Positions 11,745 to 23,036 of a stretch of 64,000 nucleotides of DNA are shown here, piece after piece. This DNA comes from Dama dama (Eukaryota > Chordata > Mammalia > Artiodactyla > Cervidae), in contig NC_083696.1 in NCBI RefSeq assembly GCF_033118175.1, positions 39,603,001 to 39,667,000 on the forward strand, given 5' to 3'. Below the pieces are notes generated by a model that worked only from the letters and a program-made list of their open reading frames with translations, had not been told where the DNA came from and did not search any database. The position numbers and the translations under genes are program-made. Position 1 is the first letter of the stretch. Each line of letters begins with the position of its first letter.

Positions 11745-13255
11745 ACCCCAAAAGAATTTAAACTTTCTGAATAGTATAAGGCACTATAAATAAAGTCAAA
11801 TGATGAGTGAAAAGGTTGAGAAAAATAATCAACAAACAATACAAGCTTAAGAACCTAAAAATATACATAAGCACTCATACAAATCAATAAAAAATTACAG
11901 TCAAATAAAAAGAGAAAAATGATATGAACAAGAAAGCTCACAGAAGAAATTTAAGTGGTCAAGATACATTTGTCTGTTTTGTTTACTACAGTATTCAGAG
12001 GATGGGCAACTAAAAATGGTTGAAAAAAATGAGAAATAAATGGAAGCATTTGAAAAACTTGTCAACAGTATTTGTATGCTAAGGGGAAAAGACAAGTTTT
12101 TAAAATGAGGTATTTTCTCCCATCCAGTTACCTTTCCTTCACAATACATAGGAAATAAATATGAGATGTATTGTAGACACAAAATCCAAGTATAAAACAA
12201 CATAGTTTCTAGAAGAAAACATATCTTCATAAACTTGAGAGAAGAAAAGACAAAGTAGTAACCATATAATAAAAATTGATAAATTGAGATTCATTAAAAT
12301 TAAGAATGCTCATTCATCAAAAACATGATTAAGTGAGAAAAACAGGTAAGCCACTGCTGGGAGAAGATATTTGCAATCATATTCTAATATACTATTTACA
12401 GCCACGACGTAAAAAACTCCCACAAATCAACAAGGCAAAGACAAAGAACTGAAAATAAAATTGGTCAAACACGGGCACAAAAGAGAATTTCTAACTGGCC
12501 AATGAGTGTATAAAAAGGTACCCAAAACTGGTATTGCTCAGAAAAGTGCAAATTTGAACCACAATGAGATATCTCTACAGAGTGTCCCAAATTTAAAAAG
12601 ACTGACGATGGCATAAGATATCGAGAAAGCAGAATGATTTGAACAATTGTTTCACAATACCCACTAAAGTCAGAATCATGCCTACCCCATGACCTGTTAG
12701 TACTGCTCACTGGTATATACACAAGAGAAATTAACAGGTCTGTCCTCCAAAGGACATAACCATTGAAGTGTTATTCATAATAGCAAAAAACTTGAAATAA
12801 CTGAAATATTCATGAATAGCAGCAAGCATTTTCAAATTATAATATATTCATACCATAGAGTATAATGAAATACTATGAAACAATCATAAAGGAGAAAAAC
12901 TATGAATTGAAGCAAGACAAATCTTCAGATATAATGCTGAATAAAGAAATCCAGTCACAAGGTCAATGTATAGTAAGGCTCCATAAAAGTTCAAGAACAT
13001 AAAAAATTAACCAGAGGAGCCTGGTGGGCTACAGTCCATGGGGTCTCAAAAGAGTCAGACATGACTGAGCACACACACGTGAAAGGAAAGGAGCTATCAG
13101 CTGAGAAGCTATATGATGGAACTTTCTGGGCTATGGAAGTATTCTGTATTTTAATTTGGATGATGGTTACTGGATAAATTGAAATTTTTCCTTGATTTGT
13201 GTATTTTATACACTATATTGCATATATTTTAGACTAATAAAAAGAATATTCAATA
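11745..13255 (+). mobile_element. Ancient L1, ORF2 C-terminal region and 3' UTR
   Basis: At least two overlapping pieces of old L1. 11770-11965 and 12240-12500 both match the same ORF2 segment (the 'aactcctacaaatcaa' region), so two fragments lie in tandem. The rest runs through acaatgagatatctctacag, tattcataatagcaaaaaac and tagagtataatgaaatacta. It ends in the 3' UTR motifs ggatgatggttactggataa and cactatattgcatatatttt, then an A-rich tail. It is heavily mutated, and a Bov-tA body fragment is inserted at 13012-13080. Confidence 0.75.
13012..13080 (+). mobile_element. Headless Bov-tA body fragment
   Basis: Only the last third of a Bov-tA is present, from cagaggagcctggtgggcta to atgactgagcacacacacgt. 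It lies inside the 3' end of the ancient L1, whose sequence continues on both sides. Confidence 0.82.
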
Positions 13256-13394
13256 ATGAAATATCATTATTTTCATTTTTAAGTGCATGCAATATAATAC
13301 TCTTAAAATCAGAATAAATATTCTTTAGAAAATTAAACCATACTCATAGCTTCAGGATGCAGTGGATATTATAAAAAGAAGACCATTTGTGCCC

Positions 13395-13580
13395 TTTTCA
13401 AAAGATATAGACTCCAAAACTAGTTCTTAGTAGCCAAGGGACTTTGAAAAGTCACTCACTTCTCTTTGTCCTAACTTCTATATCTATGCAATGAGGTGAT
13501 CAATCCAGCACTGATGTTGTGCAAATCAGACAGGATAATGTGTGTGTCAGAGTTTTGTATATTCTAAAACTGTATTAACA
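13395..13580 (+). mobile_element. MIR relic
   Basis: Sense MIR pattern: gactttgaaaagtcactcac, then a decayed 'cctcagtttcctcatctgtaa' equivalent (ctatatctatgcaatgaggt), then ggataatgtgtgtgtcag. Divergence is high and the ends are uncertain. Confidence 0.5.
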
Positions 13581-14269
13581 TATTTTTGATGTGGCTTTTG
13601 CATTTCAGAAGTTCATCACTGGCCAAACAAGCAGAACAGTAAGATAGATTCTGCTTTTCATCGTGAAATGTTATGTTAGTTTTTATTTAAAGGAATTTTG
13701 ATGGGTGATTTCTAATATTCCCCATATTTAAATATTATAAAGCAGAAAACAAGTCCCCTACAAAGTCATATATTATTATTGGCATAAATTCTATCCTTAG
13801 TTCACATATTAAAGAATGAGCTACTTGCAGAAAGAAACTGTATTTTATCAATGTTGTATTCCCATGCAATACCTCAAACGGTGCCAGGAATTCAGTCAGG
13901 CCTCAGTAATTATTGGATGGTGGATAAAAGAACTTTTGAAAATGAATGAAACACCTCCATCTGCCTTAAACTTTCTTAATCTACATGTGCTCAGACATCT
14001 TTCAAACTCCACCTTTCTTTTTCAAATTGATTTTTATTCTATCTTCCTTTTTCTTTAAGGCACTCTTGCCCTTCCCATTTTCATGATTAACTTAAATCAG
14101 CTATTAATAGGACTCTTTAGGATGCTTTGTCTGTTTGATTCTTCTTAAGACTACTTAGTAATATCACTAAGAACTCAGGAGCTTCTTTCAAAATATCTCC
14201 ATAAAAATACTGAGTTCGAAATTCAGTACAAATTTAAAAGAAAATGAACTTACCTTTTTGGGTAAAATT

Positions 14270-14512
14270 ATCCTCCATCTTGGGGCCTCCCCAGGGGCTC
14301 GATGGTAAAGAATCCACCTGTAATGCAGAAGATGAGGGTTCAATCCTTGGGTTGGGAATATCCCCAGGAGTAGGGCATGGCAACCCACTCCAGTATTCTT
14401 GCCTGGAGAAAGAATCCCATGGACAGAGGAGCCTGGCGAGTTACAATCATGGGGTTTCAAAAAGTCAGACATGACTGAAGTGACTTAGCATACACCCACA
14501 CATCCTCCATCT
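14270..14512 (+). mobile_element. Bov-tA SINE with 11-bp target-site duplication
   Basis: SINE at 14281-14501 between perfect atcctccatct copies at 14270-14280 and 14502-14512. The body shows a small local duplication around tgcctggagaaagaatccca. The ends are fixed by the duplication. Confidence 0.93.
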
Positions 14513-16400
14513 ATGTTATGAAGTCAAACACTGACCTTATGCACAATGAAATCTGGTAAGTCTAGTTTGCATAGGGGTTTAGGGCCTGGCATTATAATAG
14601 GTAAGAGTGAATCTGACTCCATATCATATCTGTTCCTTCTACTTTAACCTCTATGCTTTGTTGCCTGTGCTTGGTCATTCTGGGGCTGCATGTTTTGTAA
14701 AAGAATGTGGCCTATAGACTGAAACATACAGGATAGCCTATTCTCAGGGCTCTGATCTTCAAGAGTCCATTCATAAAGAGATAAGTTGCAGAACAGAGGG
14801 TAACATTTGTCTGACTAGAGATTTATAGGAACATCATGACCTGACATACGAGGACACCTACTAAAACAAATGATTCCAACACCAAGAAGTTTGCAACAAC
14901 TAACCATGGTCCTTTCCTCACCTTGCCTTTAAAAATGCCTTCCCAAAAACCCTTCTAGAAGTTTGGGACTTTTGCAATGCCCTGCAATTTCTCTGTTCCA
15001 AATGCCAATATTTTGGTTTGTTTGGTCTCACTGTGTGTCAGGCACACAAACTTGCATTTGTTTAATAGCATTTTGAGATCATCCAAGTACACACTTGACG
15101 TTCACTTGAATATCTCTTGAAGTAAATACTTATTGAACCAAAACACTTATTAGTGATGAGCTGGCTTCCTTCAAGTAACCTGCTTGGATTCTGGCTTCCA
15201 ATGAAACTAGGCTTATATCTTTGATTTTCTTTCATTCTTCTCCCCACACCCACACATATGTGGACAGACACACATACTCGACTTTGTGTATCTATACATA
15301 TGATACTGGGCACAAGGTGGGTGAACGTTTCTTGACTTCTCTGCTGCCTTCTCGTTTAATGCTGTTATAGCTCAACTTACAATTCTGCTACTTGTAAAGA
15401 ATTATCCTTATTTTTAAATCCGTATGGTTCTACTGCACATGTCTATTTTGGTAAAATTTCCCTTGAGATAAAAAATCCTTCTGGATGCTGCTGATGTTAA
15501 CAAAGAGGTGGGGATTTTCAAAGCCAACATTTTAGGTGCATTGGTGGTAACCACATGAATTTAATCTTAGAGTTTTATAGATATCTATTCATAAATGGAT
15601 TTGGAAATGACCCCAGAAAGAAGAAACAAAAGTTGCATTTGGATATCATCACATGTTATCTGAAAAACTTGGATTACATGATCTTTAAGCAACAATCTAG
15701 CTTCGATAATGTCCCAATCTAGATAAGAGAGCAGTGAACTGATATTTTATTCTGGGAGAGGAAAAGATGGAAGGGAAGGAAGTGTTTATTGGCATAAGCA
15801 TATCTTTTTACAATTCAGGGCAATGAGAAGACCAAAGATTATCTATATCAGATGCTGTGTGAACTCATTTAATTAAAAATGCAACTTTTCACTGATGTAA
15901 AAAGGAGGTCTATTTTATAACAGACAATACTTTTGAAGTTATATTCCTCAATTTTTAAGTAGAAAGTTAAAAGTAATATTTCCAATATTTCTTAATTCAG
16001 CTGATTTCTTCACTTAAGCAACTCAAGACTCCTTTGGTTACAAATGAATTACAGAAATAGTGTCAAACATCCTTATCTAAGGACATCATTTTTATTTTAA
16101 GAAAAGTGGGGAGTTATGCAATTTTTTAAAAAGCACACCACACAATTTCCAAAATGACTGTATCTCTGGTTATGTTACCCCATTAATATTAAGCATCAAG
16201 TGAAAAATAAATCAAAAAGATGCTACTGAGTCTTGTAAATCTGTTCTAAAGAGCTATTACAAATGAAGGTGATTAAACTTGAAGAACTGCTGTAAACTTC
16301 CTGAAAATTAGCAGCCACTTTGTCTTCCCGTTTGTGCACTGGGCAAAATTAAATTCACAGGAAAGTCTAGGATCCCTTTAAATTCCAGTTAGTCATCTTC
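14513..16400. other. Long stretch with no recognised repeat
   Basis: Nearly 1.9 kb without a SINE, LINE or simple repeat that I can identify, which is unusual for this window. Open frames are short (83 codons or fewer). Positions 15880-16380 are AT-rich but of even, non-repetitive texture, as often seen in conserved non-coding DNA. This is inference only. Confidence 0.4.
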
Positions 16401-16423
16401 TAAGAAGGGGCATGGGTGCTTGC

Positions 16424-16454
16424 ACCCTCCTACCCTCACCCCCACCCCTCCCCC
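16424..16454 (-). promoter_or_regulatory. Potential G-quadruplex (C-rich on plus strand)
   Basis: Five C-runs of three to five bases, separated by 1-5 bases, give the minus strand a standard four-run G-quadruplex pattern. A second C-rich run (accccTCCCCCCaag) follows near 16511-16524. The fold is predicted from pattern only. Confidence 0.45.
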
Positions 16455-16592
16455 AGTCCTTGATGTTTCCTAGCGATAAAGGTTTAGAAGTTCTCAGGCT
16501 GCTTCTTGCCACCCCTCCCCCCAAGCATCTGACTTGTTTGTGCCTTTCTCTCCCTGCGATTTCACTGTGTATTTAGCCCTCCCAGAGCAGCA

Positions 16593-16606
16593 GTTTCCTT
16601 AGCAAC
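16593..16606. promoter_or_regulatory. X-box-like motif (RFX-type)
   Basis: gtttccttagcaac has the imperfect palindrome layout bound by RFX factors: GTTTCC, 2-bp gap, AGCAAC. It lies in a low-repeat island. A single motif is weak evidence of function. Confidence 0.35.
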
Positions 16607-17104
16607 AAGCTTGCCCTTTTAGAAGCTCAAAAGATGACAGAGCTTTATGGTCCTGCGTTCGTTCTCCCAGGCCTCCTTGCTGCCTGCTCCTCTGTCTCCC
16701 TCATGAATGCTCAAAGGTCAAAAAGTAAAGTCCGTGTTGTTTCACTCTTTTCAAACAAAGGGCAGGAAGCTACACCGGGTTGGGAAAACATTTTCACAGG
16801 GATATCTCATGTAGAAGTCATATTCTAAGGTTTAGATGAAAAGAACTATTTCCTCTGACACAAGAGGACAGAGAGGTAGAAACGGATTACAGAGGTTAGG
16901 CCTGGAGGGCTGGCTATGTGGGGAGATGCAAATGGGGACACAGGATGAGGTGGTGGGGAAACAATGTCACCGTTTCCCTCCTTCTCTAGATCTTAGAGAC
17001 ACAGTAATGGAAGGAATATTGCGGCCACTGCACAACCAGGTACAAGCATGGGTTCCACAATTTGGGGTCTGTGCTCTGAGTCTTTTTATTTAAAATTCAC
17101 CTTT

Positions 17105-17177
17105 TAGTAGTTATGACTCTGTACTTCCCATGCAGGGGCACAGGAACTAAGGTCCTACAGCCTGTGCTGTGCCGTCA
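17105..17177 (+). mobile_element. CHR-type tRNA-derived SINE fragment
   Basis: The sequence ctctgtacttcccatgcagg, then ggaactaaggtcctacagcc, then gtgctgtgccgtcaaaa matches the core of the artiodactyl CHR-type SINE (compare the complete copy at 50982-51110). Its A-rich tail passes directly into the (TA)n array. Confidence 0.7.
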
Positions 17178-17179
17178 AA

Positions 17180-17211
17180 AAATATATATATAAATTATAT
17201 ATATATATATA

Positions 17212-17264
<53 letters not shown>
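17180..17264. repeat. (TA)n microsatellite
   Basis: About 85 bp of almost pure alternating TA with two small interruptions (aaatta near 17192 and gtac near 17213). It starts at the tail of a CHR-type SINE and so probably grew from its A-rich end. Such arrays are expected to vary in length between individuals. Confidence 0.95.
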
Positions 17265-17268
<4 letters not shown>

Positions 17269-17404
17269 TCACTTTTTAGGCATAATTTTGGACATTTAAA
17301 AGCTATAATCAAAGAAACACTGAGTCATTTACTGAATTTTAATAAAGTGCCATTAGATCAATACTAATTTCTATGTACAGAATTTCTAATTCTTTCATGG
17401 AGTC

Positions 17405-17475
17405 ATCAAATATTCATTACAGGCCTACAACACAAAAGGGAATGTTCTAAGCTTTGGGGAATGTCATTGGGCAAC
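17405..17475 (+). mobile_element. Ancient repeat relic (start segment)
   Basis: catcaaatattcattacagg through gttctaagctttggggaatg to gcaacacagac matches the start of the unresolved ancient family seen at 4890 and 18495. Short and decayed. The next 360 bp (17476-17836) hold nothing I recognise. Confidence 0.4.
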
Positions 17476-17836
17476 ACAGACTTTTAAAATAGAAGAGTTG
17501 AAAAGCCGAAGGAGTGATGGTGACACAACCAGATATTATAATCCAGGCAAAATTTGTTACCACCTTTAGGATCAGAGGGACTCAGGGCAGAGATAGTATT
17601 ACCAAAACTCGTAAGCCAGGACCCATTAAAAAAAAAAGATCAATTTCATTTTCAGATCCTAATACAGTAATTTTGAAGGTCAAGTTTGAGAGTCTGTATG
17701 TTTTTTTAGTAAAAATCACAAATGATCTTGATCAGGGCTGTCTTCAGAGTTTACTTAATAAACACCAGAAAGAAAAGTAGACACAGGAGTACTGATGACC
17801 AAGGAAATACAAGTGTTTAGGGAGCCTGTGACAGGA

Positions 17837-18061
17837 GGGGGCTTCCCAGGTGATGCTAGTGGTAAAGAATCCATCTGCCAATGCAGGAGACTTAAGAGAC
17901 TTGAGTTCAATCCTTGGGTTGGAAAGATCCCCTGGAGGAGGGAATGGCTACTCACTCCAGTCTTCTTGCTGGGAGAATCCTATGGACAGAGGAACCTGGA
18001 GGGCTACAGCCCATGGGGTCGCAAAGAGTCAAACACAACTAAGTCTCTGAACACACAGCAC
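17837..18061 (+). mobile_element. Bov-tA SINE
   Basis: Head ggcttcccaggtgatgctag with the gtgctagtgg-type variant, inter-box insert gagacttaagagacttgagt, and body ggagggctacagcccatggg. The tail is tctctgaacacacagcac. It sits inside sequence that I read as an ancient repeat. Confidence 0.88.
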
Positions 18062-18775
18062 ATGACTGAAGGGGTGGGGGGGCGCTGATGGTAGTCTGTA
18101 GAATCACAAGCCCCTCCCTGAGGGTTGAATTGCGCTTAGGAAGAAAGCTTGACAGAAAGAGGAGAGAGTGGGTAGGACACAGGGCCTGCATGTGTAAAGC
18201 CTCATTGAGCAAGGATGATGAGGGCTCATCTGGGTTGCTGACAGATGACTGGAATAGCTGGAGTTTGGAGAGTACAGTGGCTGGTCCTCAGGCAGGAGAA
18301 GTGGGCAGGGACCATCTATATGAAGCTGTTTGGACTTCAGAGTAAGAAAAGTCAGTAAAGGGCATTAGGCAGAGAACAGTTTGTGTTATATAATTTGTTT
18401 TGCAATAACATTGGGTATTTTCATTTTGGTTTGCTTATTCTTTTCCAGTGTCCTTATACTGCTTGGGGCTATTTCCTACCCAGCCTTTTCACATTTCAGT
18501 TCATTCATTCACTTAACCAATATGCCTTGAGTACATTCTCCTTACTAGCCATTGTTCACACATTTGAGAAAGAATGATTTTTTTGAAAAAAGCAAAACAA
18601 TCACTCACAGAGCTTATATTCCACTGGCAGAGGTGGGGCTGGATACAAGCAAATAAACAAACAAAACACAGTAATCAAGTGAGGTGGTTTCAAATTGGGA
18701 TAAGTGCTCTAAAGAAAAGAAAAAAACGTGGACACAGCAGGGAAGGAGAAGGTGGGACAAATTGGGAGAGTGGCA

Positions 18776-19012
18776 TTGACGTATATACACGACCATGTGT
18801 AAAATAGAAGTTAGTAGGAACCTGTTGTAGAGTGCAGAGAGCCCAGATCACTCATCTGTGATGACCTAGTGGGGGTGGGGAGGGATGGGAGAGTGTAAAG
18901 AGAGACTCAAGAGGGAGATGACATATGTACATATCCAGCTGATTCATTTTGTTGTACAATAGAAGCTAATACAACATTTTAAAGCAATTATACTCCGATA
19001 ACAAAAAAAGAA
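18776..19012 (+). mobile_element. L1 3' end fragment
   Basis: A roughly 235-bp L1 3' UTR: caagagggagatgacatatg, then cagctgattcattttgttgt, acaatagaagctaatacaac and gcaattatactccgataaca, then a poly(A)-like tail. There is an upstream G-rich run (gtgggggtggggagggatgg). It is inserted in an older repeat. Confidence 0.82.
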
Positions 19013-19062
19013 AACAAAATGACAGAGAAACAACGGAGGAGGTTTCGAAGTGGCTCAGCTCC

Positions 19063-19119
19063 TTACCTATAATGGTACCTCTCTGAGGAATTTACCTATG
19101 ATGGTACCTCTCTGAGGAA
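19063..19119. repeat. 29-bp tandem duplication
   Basis: Two adjacent copies of a unit that begins ttacctat and ends ctctctgaggaa (19063-19090 and 19092-19119). They differ at one base (taatgg versus gatgg context). A local duplication, probably by replication slippage. Confidence 0.9.
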
Positions 19120-19437
19120 CTTGTACTTAGCTGAAATCTCAAAAATAAAAAGTGAAGATCTGGACAAAGAATATTTAAGCAAGAGGGAACAGTGTAAAAA
19201 CCTATAGCATGCCAGATTAAGGAGGATGAAGGGCTCTGGGATGGGAGTATTTTAGATTAAAAATGCTTCATTAGGATGACCAACAAAATGATGCATTTGA
19301 AAAATGTTGAGGTTATGATGATGCAATATGACATAATAAAAAAGGAACTTTAAGAAAAAAATTAAAACTTAAAAAGGAAATAAAGCTTAGCATACTAGTT
19401 ATCTCTGAAGTGAATATTTATATGGTAGTAATAATTG

Positions 19438-19634
19438 AACATCCCTTGTGGCTCAGCTGGTAAGGAATCTACCTGAAATGTGGGAGGCCTGGGTTCAATC
19501 CCTGTGATGGGCAGATCCCCTGGAGAAGGGAAAGGCTACCCACTCCAGCATTCTGGCCTGGAGAATTCCATGGACTGTATAGTCCATGGGGTCACAAAGA
19601 GTTGGACACAATGAAGTGACTTTCACTTTCACTG
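19438..19634 (+). mobile_element. Bov-tA SINE, short-head subtype
   Basis: cttgtggctcagctggtaag, then gcctgggttcaatccctg and ccactccagcattctggcct. It carries the ggactgtatagtccatgggg palindromic variant and the actttcactttcactg tail. This subtype also occurs antisense at 9683 and 27745. Confidence 0.88.
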
Positions 19635-19677
19635 TTGTAAATAAAAATGTAAGACCAAAAGCCGGTGTGTGCAAAAA

Positions 19678-19824
19678 CAGATCCTGAGGAATTCTCTGGC
19701 AGTCCAGTGGTTAGGACTCCTTGCTTCCACTGCCAGGGGCTCAGATTCCATTCTCTGGTCAAGGGCCTAAGATCTCACAAGCCCATGATGAAACCAAGTA
19801 ATAATAATAAAAACCCAGATCCTG
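19678..19824 (+). mobile_element. CHR-type SINE with short target-site duplication
   Basis: Body 19687-19815: aggaattctctggcagtcca, gcttccactgccaggggctc, tggtcaagggcctaagatct, then an (AAT)n-like A-rich tail. The flanks carry cagatcctg at 19678-19686 and 19816-19824. A 9-bp duplication is plausible but short. Confidence 0.78.
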
Positions 19825-20023
19825 GAAGGCGAGGGTTCAATTACAAGTAATTCATTGAAGAAATGCCTTTATGAAGAAATCAACAAGAGAAAGAGGAAAG
19901 CAGTATATGGATGGTTTCAGGTCAAGTCCCCACTGAGCATGACTCAAGTCAGAAGGAGGAAAAGAGGCTGGGATTTCACAATCCCTACATACAGCCGCCT
20001 GGGGTGACATTAAATTTTAGGTA

Positions 20024-20052
20024 GTTAAATTTAATTTAATTTAATTTAACAT
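20024..20052. repeat. (TTTAA)n microsatellite
   Basis: About five units of a 5-bp TTTAA/TTAAT repeat, followed by acattaaat. Small array. Confidence 0.85.
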
Positions 20053-20814
20053 TAAATTCTTTGGACTCTCTGGATGGTAGGAACACTAAGCATCTCCAGT
20101 GGCCAGAGTCTGGTAGAGAGAGGGCAATGTGAATAACAGAACAAAAAGCATACAAAATCTTCTGGGGAGTGGCATGACAGTAGGGGGGATGGGAAAGGGA
20201 AAAGAAATAAATGTGACCTTACTTTGTCACCATCATAACATAGCATTTATTAAGTACCTAATAATCACCAAACTCTGTTAGGATTGGCTGGCATTTGTAT
20301 TAACTATTTAGCCCTGAAATTGACTTAAACCCTTTCCCCCTAATTCTTACATTTTATTTCCAAAGTATGCTTAGTTGTTCCATTTGGAACTGTGCTCAGA
20401 ACTTGTCATATGTTCTTAAATTTTCAGGATTTTCAGAAACAGTCTAAATCCCTTCATAGCTGAGTTTTCTAATATTGTATGCAGTCAAACTCAGTTAAAA
20501 ATTAAATGGACTTTTGATATGCTAGCAGTAGTTTCTCTGAGTGGCTAGTGATGAATTCTAAGGACAATTAAAAAATGGAATTTGTAAAAATCATCCTATG
20601 CAATGACAGCATTACTGGTATAAACATGTTGTGCTTGAAGAGGTCTCCCTTTAAGAAGACACAACACAGTGGGATGATATGTTGGTTTCTTGTGAAAAAG
20701 CAAAGGGATGAATTCATTCATAGTCATGCCTTCATGGTATGTCTTTAACCAAAGATGCAGATAGAATGTAGATAAGCCTGAAATGTTCTCTTCAGGCTCT
20801 AATTAGGTCAATCT
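20053..20814. other. Unassigned intergenic sequence
   Basis: No recognised repeat or gene. A minus-strand frame of 64 codons at 20052-20246 lacks family motifs. Confidence 0.4.
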
Positions 20815-20845
20815 AGCACAATTCATCCCTTACGATTATACAGTG

Positions 20846-21050
20846 GTGGTGGTGGTGATTTAGTCTCTAAGTCGTGTCCGACTCTTGTGACCCCATGGAC
20901 TGTAGCCCGCCAAGCTCCTCTGTCCATGGGATTTCCCAGGCAAGAATACTGGAGTGGATTGCCATTTCCTTCTCCAGGGGATCTTCCTGACCCAGGAATC
21001 GAGCTCAGGTCTCCTGCATTGCAGGCAGATTCTTTACCAACTGAGCTATG
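20846..21050 (-). mobile_element. Bov-tA SINE nested in BovB, antisense
   Basis: It lies between BovB sequence ending gattatacagtgg and resuming aagtgacaaatag. Comparison with the BovB copy at 61935, which is uninterrupted here, proves the nesting. The tail side is a (TGG)n run at 20842-20857. The head is cut at ctgagctatg. Confidence 0.92.
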
Positions 21051-23036
21051 AAGTGACAAATAGATTCAAGAGATTAGACCTGATAGACAGAGTGCCTGAT
21101 GAACTATGGACAGAGGTTTGTGATATTGTACAGGAGGCAGTGATCAAGACCATTACCAAGAAAAAGAAATGCAGAAAAGCAAAATGGCTGTCTGAGGAGG
21201 CCTTACAAATAGCTGTGAAAAGAAGAGATGCTAAAGGCAAAGAAGAAAAGGAAAGATATACCCATTTGAATGCAGAGGTCCAAAGAATAGCAAGGAGAGA
21301 TAAGAAAGCCTTCCTCAGTGATCAATGCAAAGAAATAGAGGAAAACAACAGAATGGGAAAGACTAGAGATCTCTTCAAGAAAATTAGAGATACCAAGGGA
21401 ATATTTCATGCATAGATGAGCACAATAAAGGATAGAAATGGTATCGATCTAACAGAAGCAGAAGATATTAAGAAGAGGTGGCAAGAATACACAGAAGAAC
21501 TATACAAAAAAGATCTTCATGATCCAGATAACCATGATGGTGTGAGCACTCACCTAGAGCCAGACATCCTGGAATGCAAAATCAGGTGAGCCTTAAGAAG
21601 CATCACTACAAACAAAGCTAGTGGAGGTGATGGAATTTCAGTAGTGCTATTTCAAATCCTAAAAGATGATGCTGTGAGAGTGTTGCACTCAATATGCCAG
21701 CAAATTCGGAAAACTCGGCAGTGGCCACAGGACTGAAAAAGGTCAGTTTTCATTCCAATCCAAAGAAAGGCAATGCCAAAGAATGTTCAAACTATCGCAC
21801 AATTGCACTCATCTCACATGCTAGCAAAGTAATACTGAAAATTCTCCAAGCTAGGCTTGGAGATATTGCCACATATTGCCAGCAATACATGATCCATGAA
21901 CTTCCAAATGTTCAAGCTGGATTTAAAAAAGGCAGAGGAAGCAGAGATCAAATTGCCAACATCCAGTGGATCATCAAAAAAGCAAGAGAGTTCCAGAAAA
22001 ACATCTACTTTTGCTTTATTGATTACACCAATGTCTTTGACTATGTGGATCACAACAAACTGTGGAAAATTCTCTAAAAGATGGGAATACCAGGCCACCT
22101 TACCTGCCTCCTGAGAAATCTGAATGCAGGTCAAGAAGCAACAGTTAGAACTGGACATGGAAAAACAGAATGGTTCTAAATAGGGAAAGGCATACATCAA
22201 GGCTGTATATTGTCACCCTGCTTATTTAACTTATATGCAGAGTACATCATGAGAAATGCTGGGCTGGATGAAGCAAAAGCTGGAATCCAGATTGCTGGGA
22301 GAAATATCAATAACTTCAGATATGCAGATGATACCATCCTTATGGCAGAAAGCAAAGAAGAACTAAAGAGCCTCTTGATGAAAGTGAAAGAGGAGAGTGA
22401 AAAAGTTGGCTTAAAACTCAACATTCAGAAAACTAAGATCATGACATCTGGTCCCACCACTTCATGGCAAATAGATGAGGAAACAATGGAAACAATGAGA
22501 CTTTATTTTGAGGGGTTCCAAAATCACTGCAGATGGTGACTGCAGCCATGAAATTAAAAGACACTTGTTCCTTGCAAGAGAAGCTATGACCAACCTAGAC
22601 AGCATATTAAAAACCGGAGACATTACTTTACCAACAAAGGTCCATCTAGTCAAGGCTATGGTTTTTCCATTAGTCATGTATGGATTTGACAGTTGGACTA
22701 TATAGAAAGCTGAGCGCCAAAGAAATGATGCTTTTGAACTGTGGTATTAAGAAGACTCTTGAGAGTCCCTTGGACTGCAAAGAGACCAAACCAGTCCATC
22801 CTAAAGGAAATCAGTCCTGAATATTTATTGGAAGGACTGATGCTGAAGCTGAAGCTCCAATACTTGGGCCACCTGATGCAAAGAACCGACTCATTGGAAA
22901 AGACCCTAATGCTGGGAAAAATTGAAGGCGGGAGGAAAAGGGGACGACAGAGGATGACATGGTTGGATGGCATCACCGACTCAATGGACATGAGTTTGAG
23001 TAAATTCCAGGAGTTAGTGATGGACAGGGAAGCCTG
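21051..23036 (+). pseudogene. BovB ORF2 remnant: linker, reverse transcriptase, C-terminal region
   Basis: The protein copied BovB (and SINE) RNA into DNA at the target site. Visible parts: the linker at 21056-21415 (DQCKEIEENNRMGKTRD), ended by a TAG at 21413; fingers/palm at 21694-22077 with RT motif A as FIDYTNVFDYVDHNKLW, where the first Asp is kept; and palm motif C at 22318-22350 as RYADDT, with the YADD codons at 22321-22332. The C-terminal region follows in other frames (MYGFDSWTI at 22670-22705). Catalytic residues survive, but at least four frame breaks and stops (for example 22075-22077 and the stop before 22210) kill the gene. The endonuclease half is missing. Confidence 0.88.

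Larger units (their letters stand above)
16401..17093. other. GC-richer low-repeat island, candidate regulatory region
   Basis: The island has a C-rich tract (16424-16454), an X-box-like motif (16593-16606) and two short plus-strand open frames (16634-16828 and 16836-17093, in different frames). No protein family is recognised in the frames. No CpG island is visible. It may be an enhancer, an alternative exon or promoter, or simply unique intergenic sequence. Confidence 0.35.
18062..19260 (+). mobile_element. Ancient repeat relic interrupted by L1
   Basis: Pieces of the unresolved ancient family are at 18062-18345 (gggcctgcatgtgtaaag), 18495-18775 (cagttcattcattcacttaa, cagagcttatattccactgg, gggataagtgctctaaag) and 19063-19260 (gaacagtgtaaaaacctata). 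The L1 3' end at 18776-19012 splits it. 18346-18494 is unassigned. Confidence 0.45.

Noticed and set aside
20954..21415. 153-codon frame that looks like a fused protein
   Set aside because: It joins an antisense Bov-tA to the BovB linker, an accident of nested insertion.
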